DNA of 39,840 nucleotides, from NCBI RefSeq assembly GCF_002920575.1, contig NZ_PQSQ01000076.1:1-39840 (forward strand). The letters are read 5' to 3'. This DNA comes from Streptomyces sp. Ru73. Lineage in GTDB: Bacteria; Actinomycetota; Actinomycetes; Streptomycetales; Streptomycetaceae. The notes beneath the pieces were generated by a model, which worked only from the letters and a program-made list of their open reading frames with translations, did no database searches and was not told the origin of the DNA. The translations under genes and the position numbers were made by a program. Shown piece after piece: positions 23,791-31,546 of this stretch (its first letter is position 1; the number at the start of each line of letters is the position of its first letter).

Positions 23791-25269
23791 CTAGTAGCTG
23801 ATGCAGGCCGAGTGCCACTCCGTGTAGAAGTCCCAGACCTGCGGGGAGCACTCCGGCGGGCCGTACTGGGACGCCTTCGCGCCGACGTGCGGGAGGTGCG
23901 CGTACGCGCCGACGCCGGGGCGGTTGACGTGCAGCATGCCCGCCTCGAAGCGTTCGATGGCCTCGAAGGCGCGGGACTGCGAGGCGGTGAAGATCGTGCC
24001 GGACATGCCGTACTTCACGGAGTTGGAGATCCGCATGGCGTCGTCGAACCCGTCGGCGTCGACCACCGCGAGCACCGGCCCGAACACCTCCTCCTGGGCC
24101 AGTTCGCTGTCCCAGGGCACGTCGCGGATGACGGTGGGCTGGACGTAGCAGCCGTCCGGCAGCCCCTCCCCGGTGGCGCGGCCGCCGCCGCACAGCACCT
24201 TGCCGCCGTCGCGCTGCGCCCCGGCGACGGCCGCGAGCGCGGCCTCCATCCGGGCCGGGTTGACCACCGGGCAGATCTGCGAGGCGGGGTCGGTGCCGGG
24301 CCCGACCTTCATCCCCGCGACCCGGGCGACCAGCCGGTCGAGGAAGGCGTCCCGTACGCGGACGTCGACGACGGCCCTGCTGGTGGCGCTGCACCGCTGG
24401 CCCGCCTGCCCGAACGCACCGTGCACGACCGCCTCGACCGCGCCGTCCAGATCGGCGTCGTCCAGCACGATCACCGCGTTCTTGCCGCCCAGTTCGAGCT
24501 GGGTGCGGAGCAGCCGGTGCGCGCCGCCGGCATGGATGGCGGTGCCCACGGGGAGCGAGCCGGTGAAGCTGATGCCGGCCACGGCCGGGTTGGCGACCAG
24601 TGCCTCGCCGGCCGCGACGTCGCCCTGGACGAGGTTGAGCACCCCGTCGGGCAGCCCCGCCTCGTGGAAGACCTCGGTCAGCAGGGCAGCGGTGAGCGGG
24701 GTGAGCGGTGACGGCTTGAGGACGGCCGTACAGCCGGAGAGCAGCGCGGGGGCGACCTTCCACATCGGGATGGCCAGTGGGAAGTTCCACGGCGAGACCA
24801 GGCCGACGACGCCGATGGGCCGCCGGAAGGTGTACGCGAAGGTGCGCTCCTCCTCGGCGGGCGCGGTGACGCCGCCGAGCAGCCGGGCCTGGCCGGCGGT
24901 GAAGTCCAGTACGGCACGGGCCCTGGCCACCTCGCCCCGTGCCTCGCGGAGGAGTTTGCCCTGTTCCCGGGTGATGGCGCGGGCGAACTCGGCGGCCCGG
25001 TCGGTGAGCCGGCGGCCGGCCTCGGTGAGGACCGCTGCGCGGCGGATGGGGCCCAGCTCGCGCCAGGCGGGCAGCGCGGCCGCAGCGGCCTCGACGGCGC
25101 GGTCCACGTCGACGCCGCCGGACTCGGCGAACTCCCCGATCCGGTCGGTGAGATCGGCCGGGTTGAGGTTGGTCCTGGTCTGGCCGGACTCGGCCGGGCG
25201 CCACCGGCCGTCGATGAAGTTGCGCAGGTGGTGTGCTGCCACGGGCTCCTCGGCTGAAAGGTGTGCCAT
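23791..25269 (-). CDS. NAD(P)-dependent aldehyde dehydrogenase, possible phosphonoacetaldehyde dehydrogenase
   Basis: A 492-residue aldehyde dehydrogenase. Asn162 in SPWNFPLAIP, FTGSLPVGTAI, Glu259 in QLELGGKNAV and the nucleophile Cys293 in GQRCSATSR are all present, as in 2-oxoglutarate-semialdehyde and vanillin dehydrogenases. The C-terminus (ASQYGPPECSPQVWDFYTEW) is unusual and ends in SACISY. ATG at 25269 is preceded by AGGGACGGGG; upstream in-frame sequence is non-homologous. Its closeness to phnA and the FAD amine oxidoreductase makes it a candidate for oxidising phosphonoacetaldehyde to phosphonoacetate (the PhnY step), though it is on the opposite strand. That assignment is inference from context only. 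Confidence 0.9.
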   Translation of the reverse strand: MAHLSAEEPVAAHHLRNFIDGRWRPAESGQTRTNLNPADLTDRIGEFAESGGVDVDRAVEAAAAALPAWRELGPIRRAAVLTEAGRRLTDRAAEFARAITREQGKLLREARGEVARARAVLDFTAGQARLLGGVTAPAEEERTFAYTFRRPIGVVGLVSPWNFPLAIPMWKVAPALLSGCTAVLKPSPLTPLTAALLTEVFHEAGLPDGVLNLVQGDVAAGEALVANPAVAGISFTGSLPVGTAIHAGGAHRLLRTQLELGGKNAVIVLDDADLDGAVEAVVHGAFGQAGQRCSATSRAVVDVRVRDAFLDRLVARVAGMKVGPGTDPASQICPVVNPARMEAALAAVAGAQRDGGKVLCGGGRATGEGLPDGCYVQPTVIRDVPWDSELAQEEVFGPVLAVVDADGFDDAMRISNSVKYGMSGTIFTASQSRAFEAIERFEAGMLHVNRPGVGAYAHLPHVGAKASQYGPPECSPQVWDFYTEWHSACISY

Positions 25270-25569
25270 GCCCCGTCCCTTCGCTGGACATCTGCGGACG
25301 CTGCTGCGACGTGCTCGGCCGGCAGCTGTGGCCAGGCTGTCCCAGTGAACGTGCAGACACCATCCGGGAATTGTGAATGGCCCCGATAGCGCTGCCCTAT
25401 CTGGCACCGTGACGGCGTACGCGCCTGGCACCACGGCGCGGCACCGCGCTTACGCGCCCGCGCCGCCTTCCGCACGTGCGCACGGCCGCCGGTGCCGATG
25501 CCGGTGGATGTACGCGGTGCCGGTGGGCGTACGCGGTGCGCCGACAACAGAAGACGATCAGGAGGACCG
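25270..25569. promoter_or_regulatory. Divergent control region between the aldehyde dehydrogenase and LLM genes
   Basis: 300 bp without a gene. GATAG-N7-CTATC (25385-25401) lies in the least GC-rich stretch and could be an operator for the dehydrogenase. A 19-bp imperfect direct repeat (25501-25519 and 25520-25538, 17 of 19 identical) precedes the LLM gene. No strong -35/-10 pair was identified. Confidence 0.35.
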
Positions 25570-26460
25570 ATGACCCGTCCGTTCCGATTCGGCGTCAACA
25601 CGCTGGCGATCGCCTCCGGCGACGAGTGGCGGAAGAAGTGCCGGCAGGCCGAGGCGATCGGCTACGACGTGCTGCTCGTACCGGACCATCTGGGCATGCC
25701 GGCGCCGTTCCCCGCGCTGATCGCCGCGGCCGAGGCGACCGAACGGCCGCGGGTGGGCACCTTCGTGCTGAACACCGGCTTCTGGAACCCGGCGCTGCTG
25801 GCCCGCGAGGTGGCGACCACCGACGCGCTCACCGGCGGCCGGCTCGAACTGGGCCTGGGCACCGGCTACGTACGTGCCGAGCACGAGTCGGCCGGTCTCC
25901 CCTGGGGCAGCCCGGGGCAGCGCGTCGACCACCTGGCCCGCACCATCGAGGAGCTGGACCGGCTGCTGGGCGGTCCCGACCACGTGCCGGCCGCCGTGCA
26001 GCGCCCGCGGCCGCCGCTGCTGATCGGCGGCAACGGGCCGCGGATGATGCGGCTCACCGCGCGGCACGCGGAGATCGCGGCGTTCCAGGGCGGCCGGCAG
26101 GCTCCGGGCAAGCCGGAGGGCACGCTGGAGCTGTCCTCGGCCGAGCAGCTGGACGCGACGGTCGCCCGGTACGCGGAGGCGGCGGCGGACCGCGCGGCGC
26201 CGGCCGAACGCAACATCCTCGTCCAGCGCGTGGTGATCACCCAGGACCGCAGGGCGGCGGCCCGCGAGTTCGCCGCCCACGACATCGGCCTGGACGAGGA
26301 GCAGCTGCTGGACGCGCCGACGCTGCTGTTCGGCACGGTGCGGCAGATCGCCGACCAGCTCCGCGAGCGCCGGGAACGGTACGGCTTCTCGTACATCACG
26401 GTGCTGGACCCGGCGCTGGAGACGTTCGCGCCGGTGATCGAGGAGCTGCACGGCACCTGA
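25570..26460 (+). CDS. LLM-class oxidoreductase, F420-type (TIGR03621-like)
   Basis: A 296-residue TIM-barrel luciferase-like oxidoreductase expected to use reduced F420 or FMN. FRFGVNTLAIASGDEW begins the barrel, VLLVPDHLGMPAP is the second strand, GTFVLNTGFWNPALLAREV and GGRLELGLGTGYVRAEH are typical of the actinobacterial F420 group (MSMEG_2516-like). FGTVRQIADQLRERRERYGF closes the C-terminal part. ATG at 25570 has an excellent CAGGAGG site. The substrate is unknown. It is divergent from the second aldehyde dehydrogenase and 70 bp upstream of a GNAT gene on the same strand. Confidence 0.9.
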   Translation: MTRPFRFGVNTLAIASGDEWRKKCRQAEAIGYDVLLVPDHLGMPAPFPALIAAAEATERPRVGTFVLNTGFWNPALLAREVATTDALTGGRLELGLGTGYVRAEHESAGLPWGSPGQRVDHLARTIEELDRLLGGPDHVPAAVQRPRPPLLIGGNGPRMMRLTARHAEIAAFQGGRQAPGKPEGTLELSSAEQLDATVARYAEAAADRAAPAERNILVQRVVITQDRRAAAREFAAHDIGLDEEQLLDAPTLLFGTVRQIADQLRERRERYGFSYITVLDPALETFAPVIEELHGT

Positions 26461-26530
26461 CCGCCGGTCCCGGCCGTCCGCCCCGTGAAACCCGGTGGAC
26501 CCGCCGACGCGCCGGTGGTGGGATGCGGCC

Positions 26531-27016
26531 ATGAGTGATCTTCGTATCCGTGCCGCACTGCCCGCCGAGCTGGACGCCGTCCTCGCCTTCTGGAAGCTGG
26601 CCGCCGAGGGCACCAGCATCAGCGACGACCGGGACGGCGTGGCCCGGCTGGTCGCCCGCGACCCGGACGCGCTGCTGCTGGCCGAGCGGGACGGCGAGCT
26701 GGTCGGCACGGTGATCGCCGGGTTCGACGGCTGGCGCTGCCACCTGTACCGGCTGGCGGTGCACCCGGAGCGGCGCCGGCAGGGCGTCGCGCGCGCCCTG
26801 CTGGCCGCGGCCGAGGAGCGGTTCGCCGCGCTGGGCGGCCGGCGGGCCGACGCGATGGTGCTGGACCGCAACGAGCTCGCGCATCAGGCGTGGCACGCGT
26901 CCGGGTACGCGCCGGAGCCGCAGTGGAGCCGCTGGGTCCGCCACCTGGCGGAGCCGCGGGTGTCCGCCGGCGCCGGCGCTCCCGCCCCGGGCGCCGGCGG
27001 CGGGACCGGCGCGTAA
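26531..27016 (+). CDS. GNAT-family N-acetyltransferase
   Basis: A 161-residue single-domain acetyltransferase. LYRLAVHPERRRQGVARALL (about 77-96) is motif A with the acetyl-CoA pyrophosphate-binding R-R-Q-G-V-A, and NELAHQAWHASGYAPE is the motif B region that usually packs on the cofactor. The tail after residue 148 is a Gly/Ala/Pro-rich extension. ATG at 26531 starts the domain (MSDLRIRAALPAE). The family resembles YpeA/RimI-like small-molecule or protein acetyltransferases; the acceptor is unknown. It may be cotranscribed with the LLM gene and the hydroxylase. Confidence 0.87.
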   Translation: MSDLRIRAALPAELDAVLAFWKLAAEGTSISDDRDGVARLVARDPDALLLAERDGELVGTVIAGFDGWRCHLYRLAVHPERRRQGVARALLAAAEERFAALGGRRADAMVLDRNELAHQAWHASGYAPEPQWSRWVRHLAEPRVSAGAGAPAPGAGGGTGA

Positions 27017-27097
27017 GGCGGACGCAGCCGGGGTGTGCGGCGCGTTGCCCGGTACGCGCCGCCGGCCCGGCCGACCATGCTGTTCATGATCGATGTG

Positions 27098-28027
27098 ATG
27101 GCGCAGACGCCGGTCACCCCCGAGGGCCGGCTGGGCAGGGCCGAGGAGCACCCCGGGAACGCCGACCGCGCGTACGTCCGGCGGCGGAACCGCATCACCG
27201 CGCTCGCGGCGGGGCACCGGGTCGGCGCGCCCTCGCCGCCCGTGGAGTACACCGAGGAGGAGCACGCCACCTGGCGGGCCGTGCTCGCCGCGCTGGCGGA
27301 GGCGCAGCGGGGCCGGGTGTGCCGCGCGGTGGCCGACGCGCGGGAACGGGCGCCCGTGCCGGCGGGGTACGTGCCGCAGCACGCCGAGGTCGGCGACCGG
27401 CTGCACGCGCTGACGGGCTTCCGCTTCACGCTGGCCGGGGGCATCGTGCCCAACGCGCGGTTCCTCGGTTCGATGGCCGACGGCTACTTCCACGCGGTGC
27501 AGTACGTACGGCATTCGGCGATGCCGCTGTACACCTTCGAGCCCGATGTCATCCACGACATGCTGGGCCACGGCACCCACCTGTGCGACCCGTGGTTCGC
27601 CGAGCTGTACCGCACCGTGGGCCGGGCCGCTTCCCGGGTGACCTCCGACGACGCGCTGGACCTGATCAGCCGGGTGTACTGGTACACGCTGGAGTACGGC
27701 GTCGTCCACGAGGGCGGCCGGCCGAAGGCGTACGGGGCCGCGCTGCTGTCGTCGTACGGGGAGCTGCGGCGTTTTGACCGGGCCGACGTCCGGCCCTGGG
27801 ACCTCGCGGACATCGCGGCGCGCCCGTACCAGGTCGCGGGCTACCAGCCGGTGCTGTTCGCCGTCGAGTCGCTGGACCACCTGTCCGAGACGCTGCACGG
27901 ATTCCTCGACGACTTCGACGAGTCGACCCGTGACCGGCTGGGGCTGCCGCCGCTGGAGCGCAGGGGTTTCATGGGGCGTCCCGCGCCGGACGGGGCCGGC
28001 GCCCACACGGGCCGGCCGAACAAATGA
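27098..28027 (+). CDS. Phenylalanine 4-monooxygenase (tetrahydropterin-dependent)
   Basis: A protein of about 309 residues that hydroxylates phenylalanine to tyrosine using Fe(II), tetrahydropterin and O2. The iron ligands are visible: His153 and His158 in VIHDMLGHGTHL and Glu199 in YWYTLEYGVV. The aromatic amino acid hydroxylase core (about 85-290) is complete, and there is no ACT regulatory domain, as in other bacterial enzymes. The start is uncertain: ATG at 27098 (MAQTPVTPEGR) fits the family; ATG at 27077 and GTG at 27035 are in frame, but none has a good ribosome site. No pterin or homogentisate genes are adjacent. Confidence 0.92.
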   Translation: MAQTPVTPEGRLGRAEEHPGNADRAYVRRRNRITALAAGHRVGAPSPPVEYTEEEHATWRAVLAALAEAQRGRVCRAVADARERAPVPAGYVPQHAEVGDRLHALTGFRFTLAGGIVPNARFLGSMADGYFHAVQYVRHSAMPLYTFEPDVIHDMLGHGTHLCDPWFAELYRTVGRAASRVTSDDALDLISRVYWYTLEYGVVHEGGRPKAYGAALLSSYGELRRFDRADVRPWDLADIAARPYQVAGYQPVLFAVESLDHLSETLHGFLDDFDESTRDRLGLPPLERRGFMGRPAPDGAGAHTGRPNK

Positions 28028-28053
28028 TCAAGCGCGTTCTTTGCCCGTCCTTT

Positions 28054-28065
28054 ACTATGGATAGT
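28054..28065. promoter_or_regulatory. Inverted repeat ACTAT-N2-ATAGT upstream of the CNNM genes
   Basis: A short symmetrical AT-rich element in the only GC-poor stretch between the hydroxylase and the CBS-protein operon. The TATGGAT inside it is also -10-like, so it may be a promoter, an operator, or both. Confidence 0.35.
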
Positions 28066-28130
28066 CCCCTCGCTGCTGGATACACGGAATCCGCGGCACA
28101 TTCCCCCGAGAAAGGTGTGAGCGTCCGGCC

Positions 28131-28211
28131 ATGGGCGACCCTCCTAGTGGTAGTCGACATAGCGCGAACCTCCCGGTCCTGTTCGATCATGGGACGGAGG
28201 TGACCCGATGA
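28131..28211 (+). CDS. Possible 26-aa leader peptide coupled to the CNNM gene
   Basis: An ATG at 28131 opens a 26-codon frame (MGDPPSGSRHSANLPVLFDH then G-T-E-V-T-R) whose TGA overlaps the ATG of the downstream CBS-protein gene (ATGA). Several codons (CCT, AGT, GGT, CGA, CAT) are rare in such GC-rich genomes. The overlap suggests translational coupling, but a chance frame is possible; conservation has not been tested. Confidence 0.35.
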   Translation: MGDPPSGSRHSANLPVLFDHGTEVTR

Positions 28212-29557
28212 CCGAGCTGCTCCTGCTGGCCGTGGCGCTCCTGCTGACCCTGGCCTGCGGCGTCTTCGTCGCCGCCGAGTTCTCGCTGACCACGGTCGAG
28301 CGCAGCGACCTGGAACGCGCCGCCGAGCGCGGTGAGCGCGGCGCGGACAGCGCCCTGAAGGCCGTACGCAGCCTGACGTTCCAGCTCTCCGGTGCCCAGC
28401 TGGGCATCACGGTCACCGGCCTGATCATCGGCATGCTCGCCAAGTCCTCCATCGCCGCGCTGCTCGCCGGCCCGCTGGAGGCCATGGGCCTGCCGCGCTC
28501 AGCGGGCGACAGCGTCGCGCTGGTCCTCGGCACCGCCATCTCCACCGTCGTCCTGATGGTCGTCGGCGAGCTGGTGCCGAAGAACTGGGCGATCTCCAGC
28601 CCGCTGCCCATCGCCAAGCGGGTGGCCACGCTCCAGCGCGGCTTCAGCCACGCGTTCAAGCCGCTCATCGGCCATCTGAACAACACCGCCAACCGCGTGG
28701 TGCGCCGCATGGGCCTGGAGCCGGCCGAGGAGCTGGCCTCCGCGCGCGGCCCGCAGGAGCTGGTGGCGCTCGCGCGGCACTCCGCCAAGGAGGGCGCGCT
28801 GGAGCCGGACACGGCCGAGCTGTTCGTCCGCACGCTGAGCCTCGCCGACCTGACGGCGGAGAACGTCATGACGCCGCGGGTGCAGGTCACGGCCCTGGAC
28901 GTGCAGTGCACGGCCGAGGACGTGGCCAACGCCACCCGCGCCACCGGCCTGTCCCGCTTCCCGGTCTACCGCGGCAGCCTGGACAGCGTCGTCGGCGTCG
29001 CGCACATCAAGGACGTGCTGGCCATACCGGCTCCGCGACGGCGCCGGCACCCGATCGCGGAGATGCTGCGCGAACCGCTGCTGGTGCCGGAGACGCTGCC
29101 GGTCAACGAACTGCTGGACCGGCTCTCGGGCAAGCGGACGATGGCCGTGGTGATCGACGAGTACGGCGGCACGGCCGGCGTCGCGACGCTGGAGGACATC
29201 GTCGAGGAGGTCGTCGGCGAGGTCGTCGACGAGCACGACCCGCAGGAGACCCCGGACCTGGCGCCCGCCGGCGTGGACGAGGACGGGCGCACGCTGTACG
29301 ACGCGGACGGCGCCGCCCGCGCCGACCAGCTGGAGCGGATCGGCCTGCGGATGCCGGAGGGCCCGTACGAGACGCTGGCCGGACTCATCGCGACGGAGCT
29401 GGGCCGCATCCCGGCACAGGGCGACGAGCTGACCGTCGCGGGCTGGCGGATGGACGTCATGGACGCATCGGGGCACCGCGCGGCGCGCGTGCTGCTGCAC
29501 GCGCCGGCCGCCGGTGACGAGGACGCCGCGCACACCGCCGAGGAGGCCGCCCGATGA
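28208..29557 (+). CDS. CNNM/HlyC-family membrane protein with CBS and CorC domains
   Basis: A 449-residue inner-membrane protein. The N-terminal DUF21/CNNM membrane domain (about 1-190) has FVAAEFSLTTVERSDLE and VVGELVPKNWA, followed by a cytoplasmic CBS pair (about 205-330: ENVMTPRVQV, SRFPVYRGS, VVIDEYGGTAGVATLEDIVE) and a C-terminal CorC_HlyC domain (about 345-430) that regulates transport in this family. Such proteins are linked to Mg2+ or Co2+ efflux; older records call them hemolysins. ATG at 28208 follows ACGGAGGTGA. Its last codons overlap the next gene as ATGA, giving a two-gene operon of paralogues. Confidence 0.92.
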   Translation: MTELLLLAVALLLTLACGVFVAAEFSLTTVERSDLERAAERGERGADSALKAVRSLTFQLSGAQLGITVTGLIIGMLAKSSIAALLAGPLEAMGLPRSAGDSVALVLGTAISTVVLMVVGELVPKNWAISSPLPIAKRVATLQRGFSHAFKPLIGHLNNTANRVVRRMGLEPAEELASARGPQELVALARHSAKEGALEPDTAELFVRTLSLADLTAENVMTPRVQVTALDVQCTAEDVANATRATGLSRFPVYRGSLDSVVGVAHIKDVLAIPAPRRRRHPIAEMLREPLLVPETLPVNELLDRLSGKRTMAVVIDEYGGTAGVATLEDIVEEVVGEVVDEHDPQETPDLAPAGVDEDGRTLYDADGAARADQLERIGLRMPEGPYETLAGLIATELGRIPAQGDELTVAGWRMDVMDASGHRAARVLLHAPAAGDEDAAHTAEEAAR

Positions 29558-30576
29558 CCGCGCTGCAGCTCTTCATCGGCCTGCTCACACTGGTGGTCAA
29601 CGCGTTCTTCGTCGGCGCCGAGTTCGCCCTGATCTCGGTGCGCCGCAGCCAGATCGAGCCGTACGCGGAGGAGGGCGACCGCCGGGCGCGCAGCGTCCTG
29701 TGGGGCCTGCAGCACGTCTCCGCGCTGATGGCCGCTGCCCAGCTGGGCATCACGCTGTGCACCCTGGTGCTCGGGGCGGTCGCCGAACCGGCCATCGCCC
29801 ATCTGCTGGAACCGCTGTTCCACGTCACGGGCGTGCCCGAGGCGCTGGTCCACCCGGTGTCCTTCGTGATCGCGCTGGCGCTGGCGACCTACCTGCACAT
29901 GCTCTTCGGCGAGATGGTGCCGAAGAACGTGGCGCTGGCCGAGCCGGTGCGCAGCGCGCTGCTGCTCGGCCCGCCGCTGGTGGCCATGGCGCGGGCGCTG
30001 CGGCCGGTGATCTTCGCGGTCAACTCGTTCGCGAACGGCCTGCTGAGGCTGTTGCGGGTGGAGGCCAAGGACGAGGTCGCCGCGACCTTCTCCGACGCCC
30101 AGCTCGCCAAGATGGTGGAGGACTCCTCCGACGCGGGCCTGCTGGACGACCGGGGCGCCGAGCGGCTGCGGGACGCGCTGGAGCTGGGCCGCCGCCCTGT
30201 CCGCGACGTGGTCCTGCCGCTGGAGAAGGTGGTGTACGCCCGGCTGGGCGTCACGCCCGAGGGCCTGGAGGACCTGGCCGCGCGGTCGGGCTTCTCCCGC
30301 TTCCCCGTGGTCGACGACTCCCGCCGCATCATGGGCTACCTGCACGTGAAGGACGCGCTGGACGCGATGCCGCGTGACCTGCCGTTCCAGGTCTCCTCGA
30401 TGCGGCCGATCGCGCGGGTACGGGCCGCCACGCCGCTGGACGACGTACTCACCGCGATGCGCGGCTCGCGCACCCACCTCGCCGCCGTGATCGGCGACGA
30501 CGGCCGGCTGGCCGGGCTGGTCACGATGGAGGACGTGCTGCGGGAACTGGTGCTCCAGCAGCGCCCGGCGGCCTGA
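29554..30576 (+). CDS. CNNM/HlyC-family membrane protein with CBS domains, short form
   Basis: A 340-residue paralogue of the gene before it. The DUF21/CNNM membrane domain (about 1-185) shows FVGAEFALISVRRSQIE and LFGEMVPKNVALAE, and a CBS pair follows (about 200-335: RDVVLPLEKVVYA, SRFPVVDDSRRIMGYLHVKD, VTMEDVLRELV). The protein stops after the second CBS domain, so the C-terminal CorC_HlyC domain found in its neighbour is absent. ATG at 29554 overlaps the previous stop by 4 nt. The two probably form a heteromeric cation transport or sensing unit, since both members of such pairs are usually kept together in actinomycetes. Confidence 0.92.
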   Translation: MTALQLFIGLLTLVVNAFFVGAEFALISVRRSQIEPYAEEGDRRARSVLWGLQHVSALMAAAQLGITLCTLVLGAVAEPAIAHLLEPLFHVTGVPEALVHPVSFVIALALATYLHMLFGEMVPKNVALAEPVRSALLLGPPLVAMARALRPVIFAVNSFANGLLRLLRVEAKDEVAATFSDAQLAKMVEDSSDAGLLDDRGAERLRDALELGRRPVRDVVLPLEKVVYARLGVTPEGLEDLAARSGFSRFPVVDDSRRIMGYLHVKDALDAMPRDLPFQVSSMRPIARVRAATPLDDVLTAMRGSRTHLAAVIGDDGRLAGLVTMEDVLRELVLQQRPAA

Positions 30577-30654
30577 CGCCGGCCCGCGAGGGCCTGACGG
30601 CAGCGTTCGAGCGCCTTGCGGCACCTCCCGGCGCGGGCGGTCCTGTACTGCGTA

Positions 30655-30660
30655 TAGGAT
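30655..30660 (+). promoter_or_regulatory. -10 element TAGGAT of the SGNH hydrolase gene
   Basis: TAGGAT (extended upstream as TATAGGAT) ends 10 nt before the ATG at 30671, so transcription should begin at or just before the start codon. That implies a leaderless or nearly leaderless mRNA. No good -35 is seen. Confidence 0.55.
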
Positions 30661-30670
30661 CGCTCGCGCC

Positions 30671-31459
30671 ATGGAGATGAGTGCTCAATACACCAGTTTT
30701 GTCGCGGTCGGTGACTCCTTCACCGAGGGCATGTCCGACCTGCTGCCGGACGGCTCGTACCGCGGCTGGGCCGACCTGCTCGCCGCGCGCCTCGCGGCCC
30801 GGACGCCCGGCTTCCGGTACGCCAACCTCGCGGTGCGCGGCAAGCTGATCGGGCAGATCGCCGAGGAGCAGGCACCCGCGGCCGCCGCCATGAACCCGGA
30901 CCTGGTCACGCTGGTGGGCGGCCTGAACGACGTCCTGCGCCCGAAGTGCGACGTGGCACGGGTGTGCGCGCTGCTGGAGGAGGCCGCAGCGACCCTCGCG
31001 GGCTCCTCGAAGCAGCTGGTGCTGATGCGCAGCCCGGGCCGGCAGGGCCCGGTCCTGGAACGCTTCCGCCCGCGCATGGAGGCACTCTTCGCCCACATCG
31101 ACGACGTGGCCCGGCGGCACGGCGCGATCGTCGTGGACCTGTACGGCTCGGCGTCCCTGGGCGACCCGCGGCTGTGGGCCGACGACCGGCTGCACCTGAC
31201 GGCCGAGGGTCATGAGCGGGTGGCCGAGGCGGTCTGGCAGGCGCTCGGCCTGGAGCCGGAGGCGGAGTGGGACGCCCCGCTGCCGCCGCCGGTGCCGCCC
31301 GGCTGGGTGGCCCGGCGCACCGCGGACGCCCGCTTCGCGCGCACCCATCTGCTGCCGTGGATCGGCCGCCGACTCACCGGCCGCTCCAGCGGCGACGGCC
31401 GCCCGCCGAAGCGCCCTGAGCTGCTTCCGTACGAGCCGGAGGGGCCGTCGGGCGCGTAG
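30671..31459 (+). CDS. SGNH/GDSL-family hydrolase
   Basis: A 262-residue esterase-type hydrolase. Block I is VAVGDSFTEGM with the nucleophile Ser16, block III is VGGLNDVLRP with the oxyanion Asn, and block V is DRLHLTAEGHERV with the Asp-His pair, so the catalytic set is complete. There is no signal peptide; the C-terminus after residue 200 is proline- and arginine-rich. The start may be ATG 30671 or ATG 30677; the -10 element lies only 10 nt before the first, suggesting leaderless translation. The substrate is unknown. It stands alone between the CBS-protein operon and the alcohol dehydrogenase. Confidence 0.9.
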   Translation: MEMSAQYTSFVAVGDSFTEGMSDLLPDGSYRGWADLLAARLAARTPGFRYANLAVRGKLIGQIAEEQAPAAAAMNPDLVTLVGGLNDVLRPKCDVARVCALLEEAAATLAGSSKQLVLMRSPGRQGPVLERFRPRMEALFAHIDDVARRHGAIVVDLYGSASLGDPRLWADDRLHLTAEGHERVAEAVWQALGLEPEAEWDAPLPPPVPPGWVARRTADARFARTHLLPWIGRRLTGRSSGDGRPPKRPELLPYEPEGPSGA

Positions 31460-31495
31460 CGGCGGGCCCACGACTTCCCGTAGCAACCGCGCGCA

Positions 31496-31516
31496 GTTAT
31501 CGCAAAATGCGTTAAC
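31496..31516. promoter_or_regulatory. Operator-like inverted repeat before the polyol dehydrogenase
   Basis: GTTATCGCA (31496-31504) and TGCGTTAAC (31508-31516) form nine-base arms with one mismatched pair around AAA. It lies 30 bp before the dehydrogenase start, a usual place for a repressor site. The DeoR protein encoded downstream is the most likely ligand. Confidence 0.6.
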
Positions 31517-31546
31517 AGAGCGGCCTTCCTCTGCTAGGAAAGTCGT

